From Haematobacter massiliensis (lineage in GTDB: Bacteria > Pseudomonadota > Alphaproteobacteria > Rhodobacterales > Rhodobacteraceae): a stretch of 64,000 bases of DNA. This document shows, piece after piece, positions 33,759 through 41,904 of the stretch. Under the pieces are notes generated by a model. It was not told the DNA's origin and did not search any database. It saw only the letters and a program-made list of their open reading frames with translations. The position numbers and the translations under genes are program-made. Within the stretch, counting starts at the first letter, position 1, and each line of letters opens with the position of its first letter. Location: the NCBI RefSeq assembly GCF_000740795.1, contig NZ_JGYG01000005.1, forward strand, positions 95,568-159,567, given 5' to 3'.

Positions 33759-34784
33759 ATGCTCATCCGTGATTTCGGGATCGTCCCCGGTATTCTCCCC
33801 CACGGCCCGTTCAACGCGATCACTGATGTAGCCGGCGTCATGGTTGGGCACAGAACGATCCGCGTCGGGCAGATAAATACGGGGGTAACGGCAGTTGTGC
33901 CCCATCCGGGCAATATGTTCCGAGAAAAGCTTCGGGCGGGGGTTGCTGTCATCAACGGGTTCGGCAAGTCGGCTGGGCTGGTTCAGGTGGAGGAACTCGG
34001 CACTCTGGAAAGTCCGGTCCTGCTCACGAACACCTTCGCGGTGGGCACCTGCACGACGGCCTTGATCCGGCGGGCGCTTGCCAATGATCCCGCCATCGCG
34101 CGGGAAACATCGACTGTCAACGTCGTCGTGTGCGAATGCAATGACGGGGTGCTTTCCGACATCCGGGCGCTTGCCGTGACGGAGGCAGATGCGGAGGCTG
34201 CTCTCGATGCCGCGCGGGGCGGGCCGGTCCAACAGGGATCCGTGGGCGGCGGAACTGGCATGACTGCCTTTGGCTTCAAGGGCGGCACAGGAACTGCTTC
34301 CCGCGTGATGGAGATCGCGGGAGAGCGATTCACTCTGGGCGCGCTGGTGCAGGCCAATTTCGGCAATGCCGGCGATCTTGTCCTGCCAGATGGGCGGCGT
34401 CCGCGTCCCGAGGGCATGACGCCTGCGGTGCCGGAGCGGGGCTCGGTCATCATCCTGCTGGCGACAGACCTGCCGCTGGAAAGCCGACAACTCACCCGGA
34501 TCGCTCGCCGGGCGGGAGCGGGGCTGGCACGGCTGGGGAGCTTCTGGGGCAACGGCAGCGGCGATATTTCGCTGGCCTTCAGCACGGCAGATCCGGTGCC
34601 ACATGACGGTCCTGCCTTCCGCTTGTCACGCGTACTGGCCGAGGAGCAGATCGACATCGCCTTTCGCGCCGCCGCCGAGGCGACGGAGGAGGCCGTGCTG
34701 AATGCGCTGGCCGCTGCAGAACCGTTTGTCGGGCGAAATGGAGCGTGGCGACCCTCGCTTGGCCAATGGCTTGCGGATCAATGA
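33759..34784 (+). CDS. P1-family (DmpA/BapA-like) self-processing aminopeptidase
   Basis: A 341-residue N-terminal nucleophile hydrolase of the DmpA/BapA family. The N-terminus NAITDVAGVMVGHRTI and the processing site QGSVGGGTGM are characteristic. Cleavage before S161 would create the new N-terminal catalytic serine and an alpha/beta heterodimer. Family members remove N-terminal residues from D- or beta-amino acid-containing peptides and amides. No signal peptide is visible. An upstream GAGAGGATC element may serve as ribosome binding site. It is not part of an obvious operon and is followed by the second CcsR-like RNA on the other strand. Confidence 0.92.
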   Translation: MLIRDFGIVPGILPHGPFNAITDVAGVMVGHRTIRVGQINTGVTAVVPHPGNMFREKLRAGVAVINGFGKSAGLVQVEELGTLESPVLLTNTFAVGTCTTALIRRALANDPAIARETSTVNVVVCECNDGVLSDIRALAVTEADAEAALDAARGGPVQQGSVGGGTGMTAFGFKGGTGTASRVMEIAGERFTLGALVQANFGNAGDLVLPDGRRPRPEGMTPAVPERGSVIILLATDLPLESRQLTRIARRAGAGLARLGSFWGNGSGDISLAFSTADPVPHDGPAFRLSRVLAEEQIDIAFRAAAEATEEAVLNALAAAEPFVGRNGAWRPSLGQWLADQ

Positions 34785-34836
34785 TTACGACGCTCTACGC
34801 CCGAAGTCGTAGTCTCATCACAAGTATCTGTCTGAG

Positions 34837-34950
34837 GGCGGGAGGGAGGGGAGCGGCGACCCCAGGGAGGAGGAGGGGGTCGCCGCCATTTTCCGAGGCT
34901 CGGGGAGGAGGAGTGAGCCTTGGGAAACCCTTAGCACCGAAGTGCTGTGG
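34837..34950 (-). ncRNA. CcsR/cuckoo-family small RNA, copy B
   Basis: Read on the reverse strand this repeats the layout of copy A. The first hairpin is AGCAC-TTCG-GTGCT (34934-34947). Next, AGGCTC pairs with GAGCCT (34897-34921) around a loop with CTCCTCCTCCCC. Third, GCGGCGACCCC pairs with GGGGTCGCCGC (34854-34887) around CTCCTCCTCCCT. Compared with copy A, the second stem differs at two positions, and in both the partner base has changed to keep pairing; the first hairpin differs in sequence but not in form. That is the signature of a conserved RNA structure, not of a protein-coding or DNA repeat. Confidence 0.66.
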
Positions 34951-35049
34951 GACTTATTTCGTCCATCCGCTTGCAGATTGCAAGTGACCCTTTGAGCAAG
35001 TCTGACTTGCTGCAGATGCATAACTCATAACCGCAATCTCACGATGGCG

Positions 35050-37293
35050 TCAGATCAGGCTCTCTGGATGGATCGGGAACCTTGCAGGCCGCACGCCGGT
35101 GGCGTGCCAGACGGCGTTGGCGATCGCGCCTACAGTCCCTGTTATACCGATTTCTCCCACTCCCTTGATGCCGAGCGCATTCACGAAGGGATCGTCTTCA
35201 TGCACCGTCATCGCTTCCACGAAGGGGGCGTCGGCATTCACCGGGACATGATATCCGGCCAGGTCGGCATTCGTGAAACGCCCCGTGCGGGCGTCATGGA
35301 TCGCCTCCTCCTGCAAGGCGAAGCCGATGCCCCAGATCATGCCGCCGAGAAGCTGGCTGCGGGCAAGGCGCGGATTGATGATGCGGCCTGCCGCGAACGC
35401 TCCGATCAACCGGGTCACGCGAACCTGTCCCAGATCGGGATCAACCAGCACCTCCGCGAATACCCCACCATGAGAGAACATCGCGCGGGCCTCACCGGCC
35501 GCGGCCTCCCTCTTGCCCGAGCCTGTGCCCCGCAGCAGGTCCAGCCCCGCACGGGCGAGGATGTCCTCATAGGCCTCGCTCCGGGCATCGTCATCATTGC
35601 GCCACAGCCGCCCATCGCGCGCCGTCACCCCGGCGTTGCCCGCACCGAAGAGCGGAGACGCCGGATCCTGCACCGCTAGATCGGCGAGCTGGCGCACCAC
35701 ATCGGCTCCGGCATTGAAGAGCGCAGTGCCCGCCGTCGCGGTATGCCCCGATCCCCCCGCCACGCCCGCATCCGGAAGGTCGGACTGGCCAGAGCGGAAT
35801 TCCAGCCGCGCGATATCTATCCCCAGCCCGTCCGCGGCAATCTGCGCCAGCGCCGTCCATGCCCCCTGCCCCATATCCGCGGCAGACGTTTCAACGACGG
35901 CCCGCCCATCCGCGTGCAGCGTCGCATGGGCGGCAGCCTGAAACATCGGGCAGGGAAACTGGGCAGTGCCCATGCCCCAACCCTTCAGCAGCCTGCCTGC
36001 GCGCATCTGCCGGGGCTGCAGAGGACGGTCGTGCCAGCCAAAAGCCTCAGCCGCGCCGGCATAGCATTCCCTGAGCGCCTTGGAGGAGAAATTCAGGCCG
36101 GAAGCCGGGTCCGTCTCGGCATAATTCTTCAGGCGGAAGGCCAGCGGATCGATGCCCATCGCAAACGCGGCCTCGTCGATCGCCACCTCCAGCGCTGCCG
36201 AGCCAGAGGCCTCCCCCGGTGCGCGCATCGGCCCCGGCGTCCCGGTATCCGCGCTGACTGCACCATGCGTCGTCCTGAGCGCGCGCGTGGCATAGACGCT
36301 GTGAGAGGCATTGGACGCGCTTTCGAGAAAGTCATCGAATGTCGAGCCGGCAGACACCGTATGGTGCTCAAGCGCCCGGATTTCGCCCGAGTCATCCAGA
36401 TCGAGCCGCAGCGTCTGCCGGGTTGCAGGCCGGTGCCCGACGGGGCCGTACATCTGGTCCCTGCGCAGCGCGAGCTTCACCGGTCGATCCAGATCCTTCG
36501 CCGCAAGCACCGTCAGAAGCTGAGCGCCGAAAAGGAGCGCCTTCGAACCGAAGCCGCCGCCCAGGAACGGGCTACGGATCAGGACATTGTCGGGATTGAT
36601 CCCAAGGTAGGTCGCAAAGCTGATCTTTGCCAATCCGATCGCCTGGTTTGGCGTGTCGATCTCCAGCCGGTCGCCTTTCCATTCCGCAGTGATCGCGTGC
36701 GGTTCCATGGCGTTGTGATACTGTGCCGGTGTCTCCACCGTGGTGCCGAAATGCCGCGATGCCTGGGCGCGTTCAGCCTCCATATCTCCGGCCTCTAGAG
36801 TGGGCTCGCCGCCGATGCCGACGGTTTTCGGAGTATAGGGAACGCCGCCGTCCAACCCCATCCGGGGCGGCTGTGCTTCATATGCGGGGTTCAGGAGCCG
36901 CGCCCCTTCCATCGCGGCTTCAAGCGTTTCTGCGACGACCAGAGCGATGGGCTGACCGGCATAGCGCACCGTGTCATCCTGAAGGGCTTCCATGCGCCAG
37001 GCAAACCCATGGATCTTCTCGTCAGGTCCCTTGGCGAGCGGTGGACGGTTCCGGGGTGTATAGACCTTGACCACGCCCGAATGTGCCTCAGCCGCTTCGG
37101 TGTCCAGCCGCGTGACACGTCCCCGGGCGATGCCCGCAGTGGCGACGACCGCATGAAGCAGCCCTTCGGACTGCCTGTCGGCGGCATAGGGCGCGCGGCC
37201 CGTGACCTTCAGCAGACCATCGCGGCGCGTCATCGACTGACCCGCGTTGGAGCCGAGCCGCACATGGCCCTGCAGGGGAAGCACGTCGGTCAT
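35050..37293 (-). CDS. xanthine dehydrogenase-family molybdopterin subunit (PaoC-like)
   Basis: A 747-residue large subunit of the molybdenum hydroxylase family. It contains KVTGRAPYAADRQ near the start, LGGGFGSKALLFGAQLL, the cofactor-binding MRAPGEASGSAALEVAIDEA and the catalytic glutamate in GVGEIGITG. With the FAD and [2Fe-2S] subunits encoded upstream it forms a heterotrimer like Escherichia coli PaoABC, which oxidises aromatic aldehydes in the periplasm. No Tat signal is visible on the small subunit here, so the complex may be cytoplasmic. No XdhC/PaoD-type chaperone gene is adjacent. It overlaps the FAD subunit gene by 4 bp. Confidence 0.92.
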   Translation of the reverse strand: MTDVLPLQGHVRLGSNAGQSMTRRDGLLKVTGRAPYAADRQSEGLLHAVVATAGIARGRVTRLDTEAAEAHSGVVKVYTPRNRPPLAKGPDEKIHGFAWRMEALQDDTVRYAGQPIALVVAETLEAAMEGARLLNPAYEAQPPRMGLDGGVPYTPKTVGIGGEPTLEAGDMEAERAQASRHFGTTVETPAQYHNAMEPHAITAEWKGDRLEIDTPNQAIGLAKISFATYLGINPDNVLIRSPFLGGGFGSKALLFGAQLLTVLAAKDLDRPVKLALRRDQMYGPVGHRPATRQTLRLDLDDSGEIRALEHHTVSAGSTFDDFLESASNASHSVYATRALRTTHGAVSADTGTPGPMRAPGEASGSAALEVAIDEAAFAMGIDPLAFRLKNYAETDPASGLNFSSKALRECYAGAAEAFGWHDRPLQPRQMRAGRLLKGWGMGTAQFPCPMFQAAAHATLHADGRAVVETSAADMGQGAWTALAQIAADGLGIDIARLEFRSGQSDLPDAGVAGGSGHTATAGTALFNAGADVVRQLADLAVQDPASPLFGAGNAGVTARDGRLWRNDDDARSEAYEDILARAGLDLLRGTGSGKREAAAGEARAMFSHGGVFAEVLVDPDLGQVRVTRLIGAFAAGRIINPRLARSQLLGGMIWGIGFALQEEAIHDARTGRFTNADLAGYHVPVNADAPFVEAMTVHEDDPFVNALGIKGVGEIGITGTVGAIANAVWHATGVRPARFPIHPESLI

Positions 37294-38321
37294 GGGGCAT
37301 CTCCTTCAAAAACGGATGCCGGGAGGGCTGGAAGCCGGTCGGGCGTTCCCAGAGCGGCGCGGCTGAGCGCGAGAACTGCGATCCGTCCAGCCAGCACGAT
37401 CTTTGCCGCGTTGTCACCTGATGGCGCGGCGTTGGCCAAAGAGAGGGCAACCGCCGCGGTGAAGGTATCCTCTCCCGGAGCGGTGCCCTCCAGCGCCTCC
37501 TCCGCCTCCCGGCAGCGCCAGGGGCGGGCCGCAACCCCGCCGAGCGCCAGCCGCGCCGCCATGATCCGGCCCTCCCGCACATCCAGAGCGGCGGCGGCAG
37601 AAACGATGGCAAAGGCAAAGGAGGTACGCTCCCGCAGCTTCACATAGCGGGCATGCCGCGCCATTGCCCCGCACTCAGGCAGACGGACGTGAGTGATGAT
37701 CTCCCCCCGCGCGAGCGGCGGCGGGCCCGCCCCTTCCGCATCGGGGAGCGGGTGGAAGCTCTCCATCGGCACCTCGCGCCTGCCTCCCGGCCCGGCAATC
37801 TCGACGACCCCGTCATAGGCGGCAAGCGCCACACAGAGATCGGAGGGGTGGGTTGCGATACAGCCCTCCGTCCAACCGAGGATGGCGTGGTTTCGCGTCA
37901 CACCGCCAAGGGCGCCGCAACCCGTCCCCGGCTCCCGCCGGTTGCAGGGAGAGAGCACGTCCTGAAAATAGCTGCACCGGGTCTCCTGCATCACGTTGCC
38001 ACCGGTGGTCGCGGCATTGCGAAGCTGACCGGAAGCGCCCGACAGAACCGCCTCTGCCACGGCGGGATAGCGCGCCAGCACAGCAGTGTTCCGCGCCAGA
38101 TCGGCATTCGGCACCAGCGCGCCGATCCGCAAACCGCCCTCCGCTTCCTCCACCCGGTCGAGACCCGGAAGGTGACCGATATCAATGAGCGAGGCGGGCC
38201 GGGCCACATCGAGCTTCATGAGATCGAGAAGATTGGTGCCCCCTGCAAGAAGGGCTGCGCCCGGCCCCGCGGCCATCGCCTCCTCCAGCGTCGCGGCGCG
38301 ACTGTAGTCGAAGGGTCTCAT
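37290..38321 (-). CDS. FAD-binding subunit with [4Fe-4S] site (PaoB-like)
   Basis: A 343-residue FAD-binding PCMH protein. It begins MRPFDYSRAATLEEAMAAG, with FAD-binding ALLAGGTNLLDLMKL and later SGQLRNAATTGGNVMQ. The cysteine pattern in TRCSYFQDVLSPCNRREP and GTGCGALGG is the extra [4Fe-4S] cluster insertion known from PaoB and 4-hydroxybenzoyl-CoA reductase, and distinguishes it from ordinary xanthine dehydrogenase. The ATG at 38321 overlaps the stop of the iron-sulfur subunit gene. It relays electrons from the molybdenum centre to an external acceptor. Confidence 0.92.
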   Translation of the reverse strand: MRPFDYSRAATLEEAMAAGPGAALLAGGTNLLDLMKLDVARPASLIDIGHLPGLDRVEEAEGGLRIGALVPNADLARNTAVLARYPAVAEAVLSGASGQLRNAATTGGNVMQETRCSYFQDVLSPCNRREPGTGCGALGGVTRNHAILGWTEGCIATHPSDLCVALAAYDGVVEIAGPGGRREVPMESFHPLPDAEGAGPPPLARGEIITHVRLPECGAMARHARYVKLRERTSFAFAIVSAAAALDVREGRIMAARLALGGVAARPWRCREAEEALEGTAPGEDTFTAAVALSLANAAPSGDNAAKIVLAGRIAVLALSRAALGTPDRLPALPASVFEGDAP

Positions 38322-38815
38322 GCCGATTTCCTTTCGGCGCCCGCGGAGAGTTGCCGCGTGGCCTCCAGCACTGCTTCGGTAATCCCGGCATAGGCGGCGC
38401 AGCGGCAGATATTGCCGCTCATCCCCTCCCGCACGCGTTCCGGGTCCAGCCCCGCCTCCGCTTCGGCGATGAGAGCGACGGCCGACATGATCTGCCCAGG
38501 CGTACAGTAGCCGCATTGGAACCCGTCTGCCTCGATGAAGGCCGCCTGAACCGGATGCAGCCTGTCGTCCGAGGCAAGCCCCTCTATCGTGGCGATTTCC
38601 GCGCCGTCGCAGCTCAGCGCGAGTTTCAGGCAACTGTTCATCCGCCGCCCGTCGATGAGAACCGTACAGGCCCCGCACTGGCCACGATCGCAGCCCTTCT
38701 TGGTGCCGGTCAGGCCAAGCCGCTCCCGCAGGAGATCAAGCAGCGTGACGCGCGGATCGTCGAGCGCAATCGTCTGCGCCATTCCGTTTATGGTGAGATG
38801 AAGGCTATGTGTCAT
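38318..38815 (-). CDS. [2Fe-2S] subunit of the molybdenum hydroxylase (PaoA-like)
   Basis: A 165-residue protein with two [2Fe-2S] clusters. The N-terminal plant-ferredoxin-like domain has GCDRGQCGACTVLIDG and the C-terminal helical domain has FQCGYCTPGQIM and GNICRCAAYAGI. All eight expected cysteines are seen. The ATG at 38815 is preceded by GAGAGG; there is no twin-arginine leader, unlike PaoA of Escherichia coli. It is the first gene of the three-gene operon, transcribed away from the TetR gene. Confidence 0.92.
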   Translation of the reverse strand: MTHSLHLTINGMAQTIALDDPRVTLLDLLRERLGLTGTKKGCDRGQCGACTVLIDGRRMNSCLKLALSCDGAEIATIEGLASDDRLHPVQAAFIEADGFQCGYCTPGQIMSAVALIAEAEAGLDPERVREGMSGNICRCAAYAGITEAVLEATRQLSAGAERKSA

Positions 38816-38877
38816 CTTTCCCTCTCTGGCGGTAAGCTGTCGGGAAGTCGGGTGGCGCGAGGCCATGATCTGTTTAT

Positions 38878-38894
38878 ACGGAGGGTGCCTCCGT
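38878..38894. promoter_or_regulatory. palindromic operator between the paoABC-like operon and tetR
   Basis: ACGGAGG-GTG-CCTCCGT is a perfect inverted repeat with 7-bp arms. It overlaps the TTTATACGG stretch, a possible -10 element, and lies 31 bp upstream of the TetR start and 62 bp from the iron-sulfur subunit start. It is the likely binding site of the divergent TetR-type regulator, controlling both directions. Confidence 0.65.
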
Positions 38895-38925
38895 TTTGCA
38901 ACGGGAAAGAGGCAACGGGTAACAG

Positions 38926-39477
38926 ATGGGCGAGAGTGGGCCGAAGGCAAGAAAACCTCGCACGGACCAGATCCGCAACCGTGAGCGTCTGCTCGTCGCC
39001 GCGCGCGAGGTCTTTCGTGCCGAGGGCGCAAGTCTGGAAGCCGTTGCCCGCAAGGCCGGATTGGGGATCGGCACGCTCTACCGGCATTTCCCGACACGGG
39101 AATCGCTTTATCAGGCCGTCTATGAGCGGGAGGTCGAAGAGCTTGTGCGGCTGGCAGAGGCGATGGGGGCGGAGGAAGGTCTGGGCCGCTGGATGATGGC
39201 CGCGCTCGACATGATGGCGACCAAGAAGGGGATGATCGCCGCGCTCGCCCCGGTGATCGATCCTGCGGCGCCGTTTTATTCGGAGCAGTCGGCGCGCATG
39301 CGATCAGCGCTGGCCTCCCTGCACGCGAGGGCCGTGGTTGCGGGCAGCATGCGCCCGGATGTGACGCCCGAAGATCTCATGCGTATCCTCATCGGGTTGT
39401 CCTACGGACCGGGCGCCGATCCCACCCGATCTCAGCTGCTTCTGGAGGTTTTCCTGACCGGCCTCACACGTCCCTGA
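38926..39477 (+). CDS. TetR-family transcriptional regulator
   Basis: A 183-residue repressor. The N-terminal helix-turn-helix reads RNRERLLVAAREVFRAEGAS and VARKAGLGIGTLYRHFPTRE, followed by LYQAVYEREVEELVRLAEAM. The C-terminal ligand domain is variable. It is divergent from the molybdenum hydroxylase operon and shares with it a palindromic operator. It probably senses the substrate of that enzyme, for example an aromatic aldehyde or N-heterocycle. Confidence 0.92.
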   Translation: MGESGPKARKPRTDQIRNRERLLVAAREVFRAEGASLEAVARKAGLGIGTLYRHFPTRESLYQAVYEREVEELVRLAEAMGAEEGLGRWMMAALDMMATKKGMIAALAPVIDPAAPFYSEQSARMRSALASLHARAVVAGSMRPDVTPEDLMRILIGLSYGPGADPTRSQLLLEVFLTGLTRP

Positions 39478-39537
39478 GGGTCAGGCCTCATTGATCTTGT
39501 TCGCTCAGCATGGCTCAAGGCTCTGCAGGGAGACCGA

Positions 39538-39845
39538 TGGATAAGCAATCTTTGCTGGCTGACGGATGCGCTGGGGGAAAGGCTCGCGCCGTCTTTCCCA
39601 AACCGGACGGTGATGATCCGCGGGCTCTGGTGGGTGATCTTCGTCCATTCGAATGGGTTGGCGAGATGCGCCCTCACAATACCCTTCCCAACCGCTGGAG
39701 CGACAGCGGTGTCCTGTCACGGCTGGATCGTCTGGCGACCGAGGCTGTTGTTCCAAGGATCTGGATGATCGACGCGACATATCGGCAGATCGTCGCACGG
39801 GCGACCACCCTTCAGGCAGTCATCGCTGCCCTGAAGCGCCGGGAT
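39538..39845 (+). mobile_element. IS5-family transposase relic
   Basis: A forward frame gives scattered but ordered resemblance to the N-terminal half of IS5/IS1031-type transposases: KARAVFPKPDGDDPRALVGD, then MRPHNTLPNRWSDSGV, then IWMIDATYRQIVARATTL, matching the usual 'RVDDRRVxSG', 'GPHKTLYNRWKRWSDKGVF' and 'MIDATYLKAHRTATSL'. The segment containing the 'RNGLRWRDAP' block lies in another frame (GWRDAPSQY near 39655). The DDE domain is missing and no inverted terminal repeats were identified. It is an inactive relic. Confidence 0.65.
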
Positions 39846-39909
39846 GCCGGCGCCCGTAACAATCCTGGGGCTGCAGAATAGTCGATCCCAGCCCAGCGGG
39901 GGTTACCTG

Positions 39910-40794
39910 CTACCCCATCCGCTCCGAAGCATAACTGCCGGGCGATGCTGCGAAGACAACCGTCTTGTTTCCACTCTGGAACACACGGCGATGAATGTGA
40001 GCGTGGATCGCGCGGGCCAGCACCTGCGCCTCCACATCGCGGCCCAGACTGACATAATCCTCAGGCGACTGCGCATGAGTCACGCGGATTGTGTCCTGCT
40101 CGATGATCGGGCCTTCGTCGAGATCGGCGGTGACATAGTGGGAGGTGGCGCCGATCAGCTTTACCCCGCGTTCATAGGCCTGCTTGTAGGGATTGGCCCC
40201 CTTGAAAGACGGCAGGAAGGAGTGATGAATGTTGATGATCCGCCCCGACATCGCCCTGCACATCTCGTCAGACAGCACTTGCATGTAACGGGCCAGCACA
40301 ATCAGTTCCGCCCCCGTTTCACGCACGATGCGCATCTGCTCCGCCTCTGCCTCAGGCTTGTTCTCCTTGGTAACCTTGATGCAGTAGAAGGGAATGTCAT
40401 GGTTCACGACCACCTTCTGATAATCCATGTGGTTGGAGATCACCGCCACGATGTCTATCGGCAGCGCCCCGATCCGCCAGCGGTAGAGCAGGTCGTTCAG
40501 GCAATGCCCGAAGCGCGACACCATGATGACGACCTTCATACGTTCAGCCTCATCATGGAACTTCGCGGTCATCGCAAAGGCCTGTGCGGTCTGCGCAAAC
40601 CCCTCTTCCAGCGCGGCGAGGCTGACGCCCTCCTGCGAAGTGAAGCTCACCCGCATGAAGAACCGCTCCGTCTGCGCATCGTCGAACTGCGAGCTGTCGG
40701 TGATGTTACAGCCGTTATCCGACAGATAGGTGGCGATGGCAGCGACGATGCCGCGGCCGGTCGGGCAGGCAACGGTCAGGCAATACTTGGTCAT
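39910..40794 (-). CDS. purU: formyltetrahydrofolate deformylase
   Basis: A 294-residue PurU. The N-terminal ACT domain reads YCLTVACPTGRGIVAAIATY. The C-terminal formyl transferase-like domain shows VISNHMDYQKVV, INIHHSFLPSFKGANPYKQA and KLIGATSHYVTADLDEGPII, with the catalytic asparagine/histidine/aspartate arrangement of the family. It hydrolyses 10-formyltetrahydrofolate to formate and tetrahydrofolate, balancing the one-carbon pool. It stands alone here. Another copy may exist elsewhere, as several copies are common in Rhodobacteraceae. Confidence 0.95.
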   Translation of the reverse strand: MTKYCLTVACPTGRGIVAAIATYLSDNGCNITDSSQFDDAQTERFFMRVSFTSQEGVSLAALEEGFAQTAQAFAMTAKFHDEAERMKVVIMVSRFGHCLNDLLYRWRIGALPIDIVAVISNHMDYQKVVVNHDIPFYCIKVTKENKPEAEAEQMRIVRETGAELIVLARYMQVLSDEMCRAMSGRIINIHHSFLPSFKGANPYKQAYERGVKLIGATSHYVTADLDEGPIIEQDTIRVTHAQSPEDYVSLGRDVEAQVLARAIHAHIHRRVFQSGNKTVVFAASPGSYASERMG

Positions 40795-41019
40795 CTTTGT
40801 CTTCCGTCGAGGTGGAAAGGGCGGGGCCGGCCGAAGCCGGAAAACGGCTGGGCAAGGGTAGCATTACCGCCTTAGCGCTCGCGCCGTAAGCCCCATGGTC
40901 CCGGGAGCGGAAACTGCGGTTCTCGTGGGAAGCACCTCAACAAGTGGCGTGCCTCGCTATAACGGCGCTGGATGCACCGCCCCGAAAGGCTATCATGCGC
41001 CAAAACGATGGGGTGGGAT

Positions 41020-41880
41020 ATGGACGGGGCGAGAAAGCGGGCATTGCTGCCGCGGATGATGGCTGCCCTCGCAATGGTGATGCTGACAGCCTGCGGGGGA
41101 GGCAGGCCCGAGACTGCCCAGGACTACAACGGCGGACGGCTCGAAAGCCCCGCTCCGCTCAAGGTGAGCAACTACGCCGCCCCCGGCATTCCCCGGCCCT
41201 TCGGAGACACCAGGCCTCATGAGTGGTCCGGCCTGTCACCCGCCCATTATCGCGTACACGGCATTGATGCCTCACGGTATCAGGGACGCATCGATTGGTA
41301 TCAGGTTGCGGCAAGCGGGGTAAGCTTTGCATGGCTCAAGGCGACGGAAGGCGCAGATTTTCTGGACCCGGGCTACGCCGTCAATGCCGAACCGGCACGA
41401 CGGGCAGGCGTCCCGCTCGGCGCGTATCACTTCTATTACTTCTGTCGGACGCCGCGGGAGCAGGCGGAATGGTTCATTGCCAACGTGCCGCGACGAGAGG
41501 GCGATCTGCCGCCCGTGCTCGATATGGAATGGAACCATACCTCCCCCACGTGCCGCCGCAGGCCGGATGCCGCCACGGTACGGTCCTACATCCGGGAGTT
41601 CGCGGCGATCATTACCCGCCACTACGGCACCTCGCCCGTCATCTATACCACGCCGGATTTTTATGCGCACAACGACCTTGGCGCGCTCGCCGGATATGAA
41701 TTCTGGCTGCGCGCCGTTTCGGATCATCCCTCTGAACGCTATCCCGACGAAAGGTGGACTTTCTGGCAGTATACCGGCACGGGCGTCGTACCGGGCGTGA
41801 ACGGGCGGGTTGATCTCAACGCCTTTGCCGGAACGCCTGCGGAGTGGGGACGCTGGGTCGGACAACGGCGGCAGAGATAA
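41020..41880 (+). CDS. GH25 muramidase, probable lipoprotein
   Basis: A 286-residue glycoside hydrolase family 25 protein. The signal ends in a lipobox, VMLTACGGG, so it should be lipid-anchored in the periplasm. The GH25 fold is marked by VHGIDASRYQGRIDW, FAWLKATEGADFLD, PLGAYHFYYF, the catalytic PVLDMEWNH and WTFWQYTGTG. It cleaves peptidoglycan between N-acetylmuramic acid and N-acetylglucosamine. Start codons at 40972, 41008 and 41020 are possible; 41020 gives a normal signal peptide and has GGGGTGGG upstream. It converges with the BCCT gene with only 24 bp between. Confidence 0.88.
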   Translation: MDGARKRALLPRMMAALAMVMLTACGGGRPETAQDYNGGRLESPAPLKVSNYAAPGIPRPFGDTRPHEWSGLSPAHYRVHGIDASRYQGRIDWYQVAASGVSFAWLKATEGADFLDPGYAVNAEPARRAGVPLGAYHFYYFCRTPREQAEWFIANVPRREGDLPPVLDMEWNHTSPTCRRRPDAATVRSYIREFAAIITRHYGTSPVIYTTPDFYAHNDLGALAGYEFWLRAVSDHPSERYPDERWTFWQYTGTGVVPGVNGRVDLNAFAGTPAEWGRWVGQRRQR

Positions 41881-41904
41881 CGCCGGTACTGGAAACGCCG
41901 CGTT

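Noticed and set aside
33244..33831. 195-codon frame upstream of the P1 peptidase
   Set aside because: No motif, random-looking composition, and it runs into the start of the real peptidase gene in another frame.
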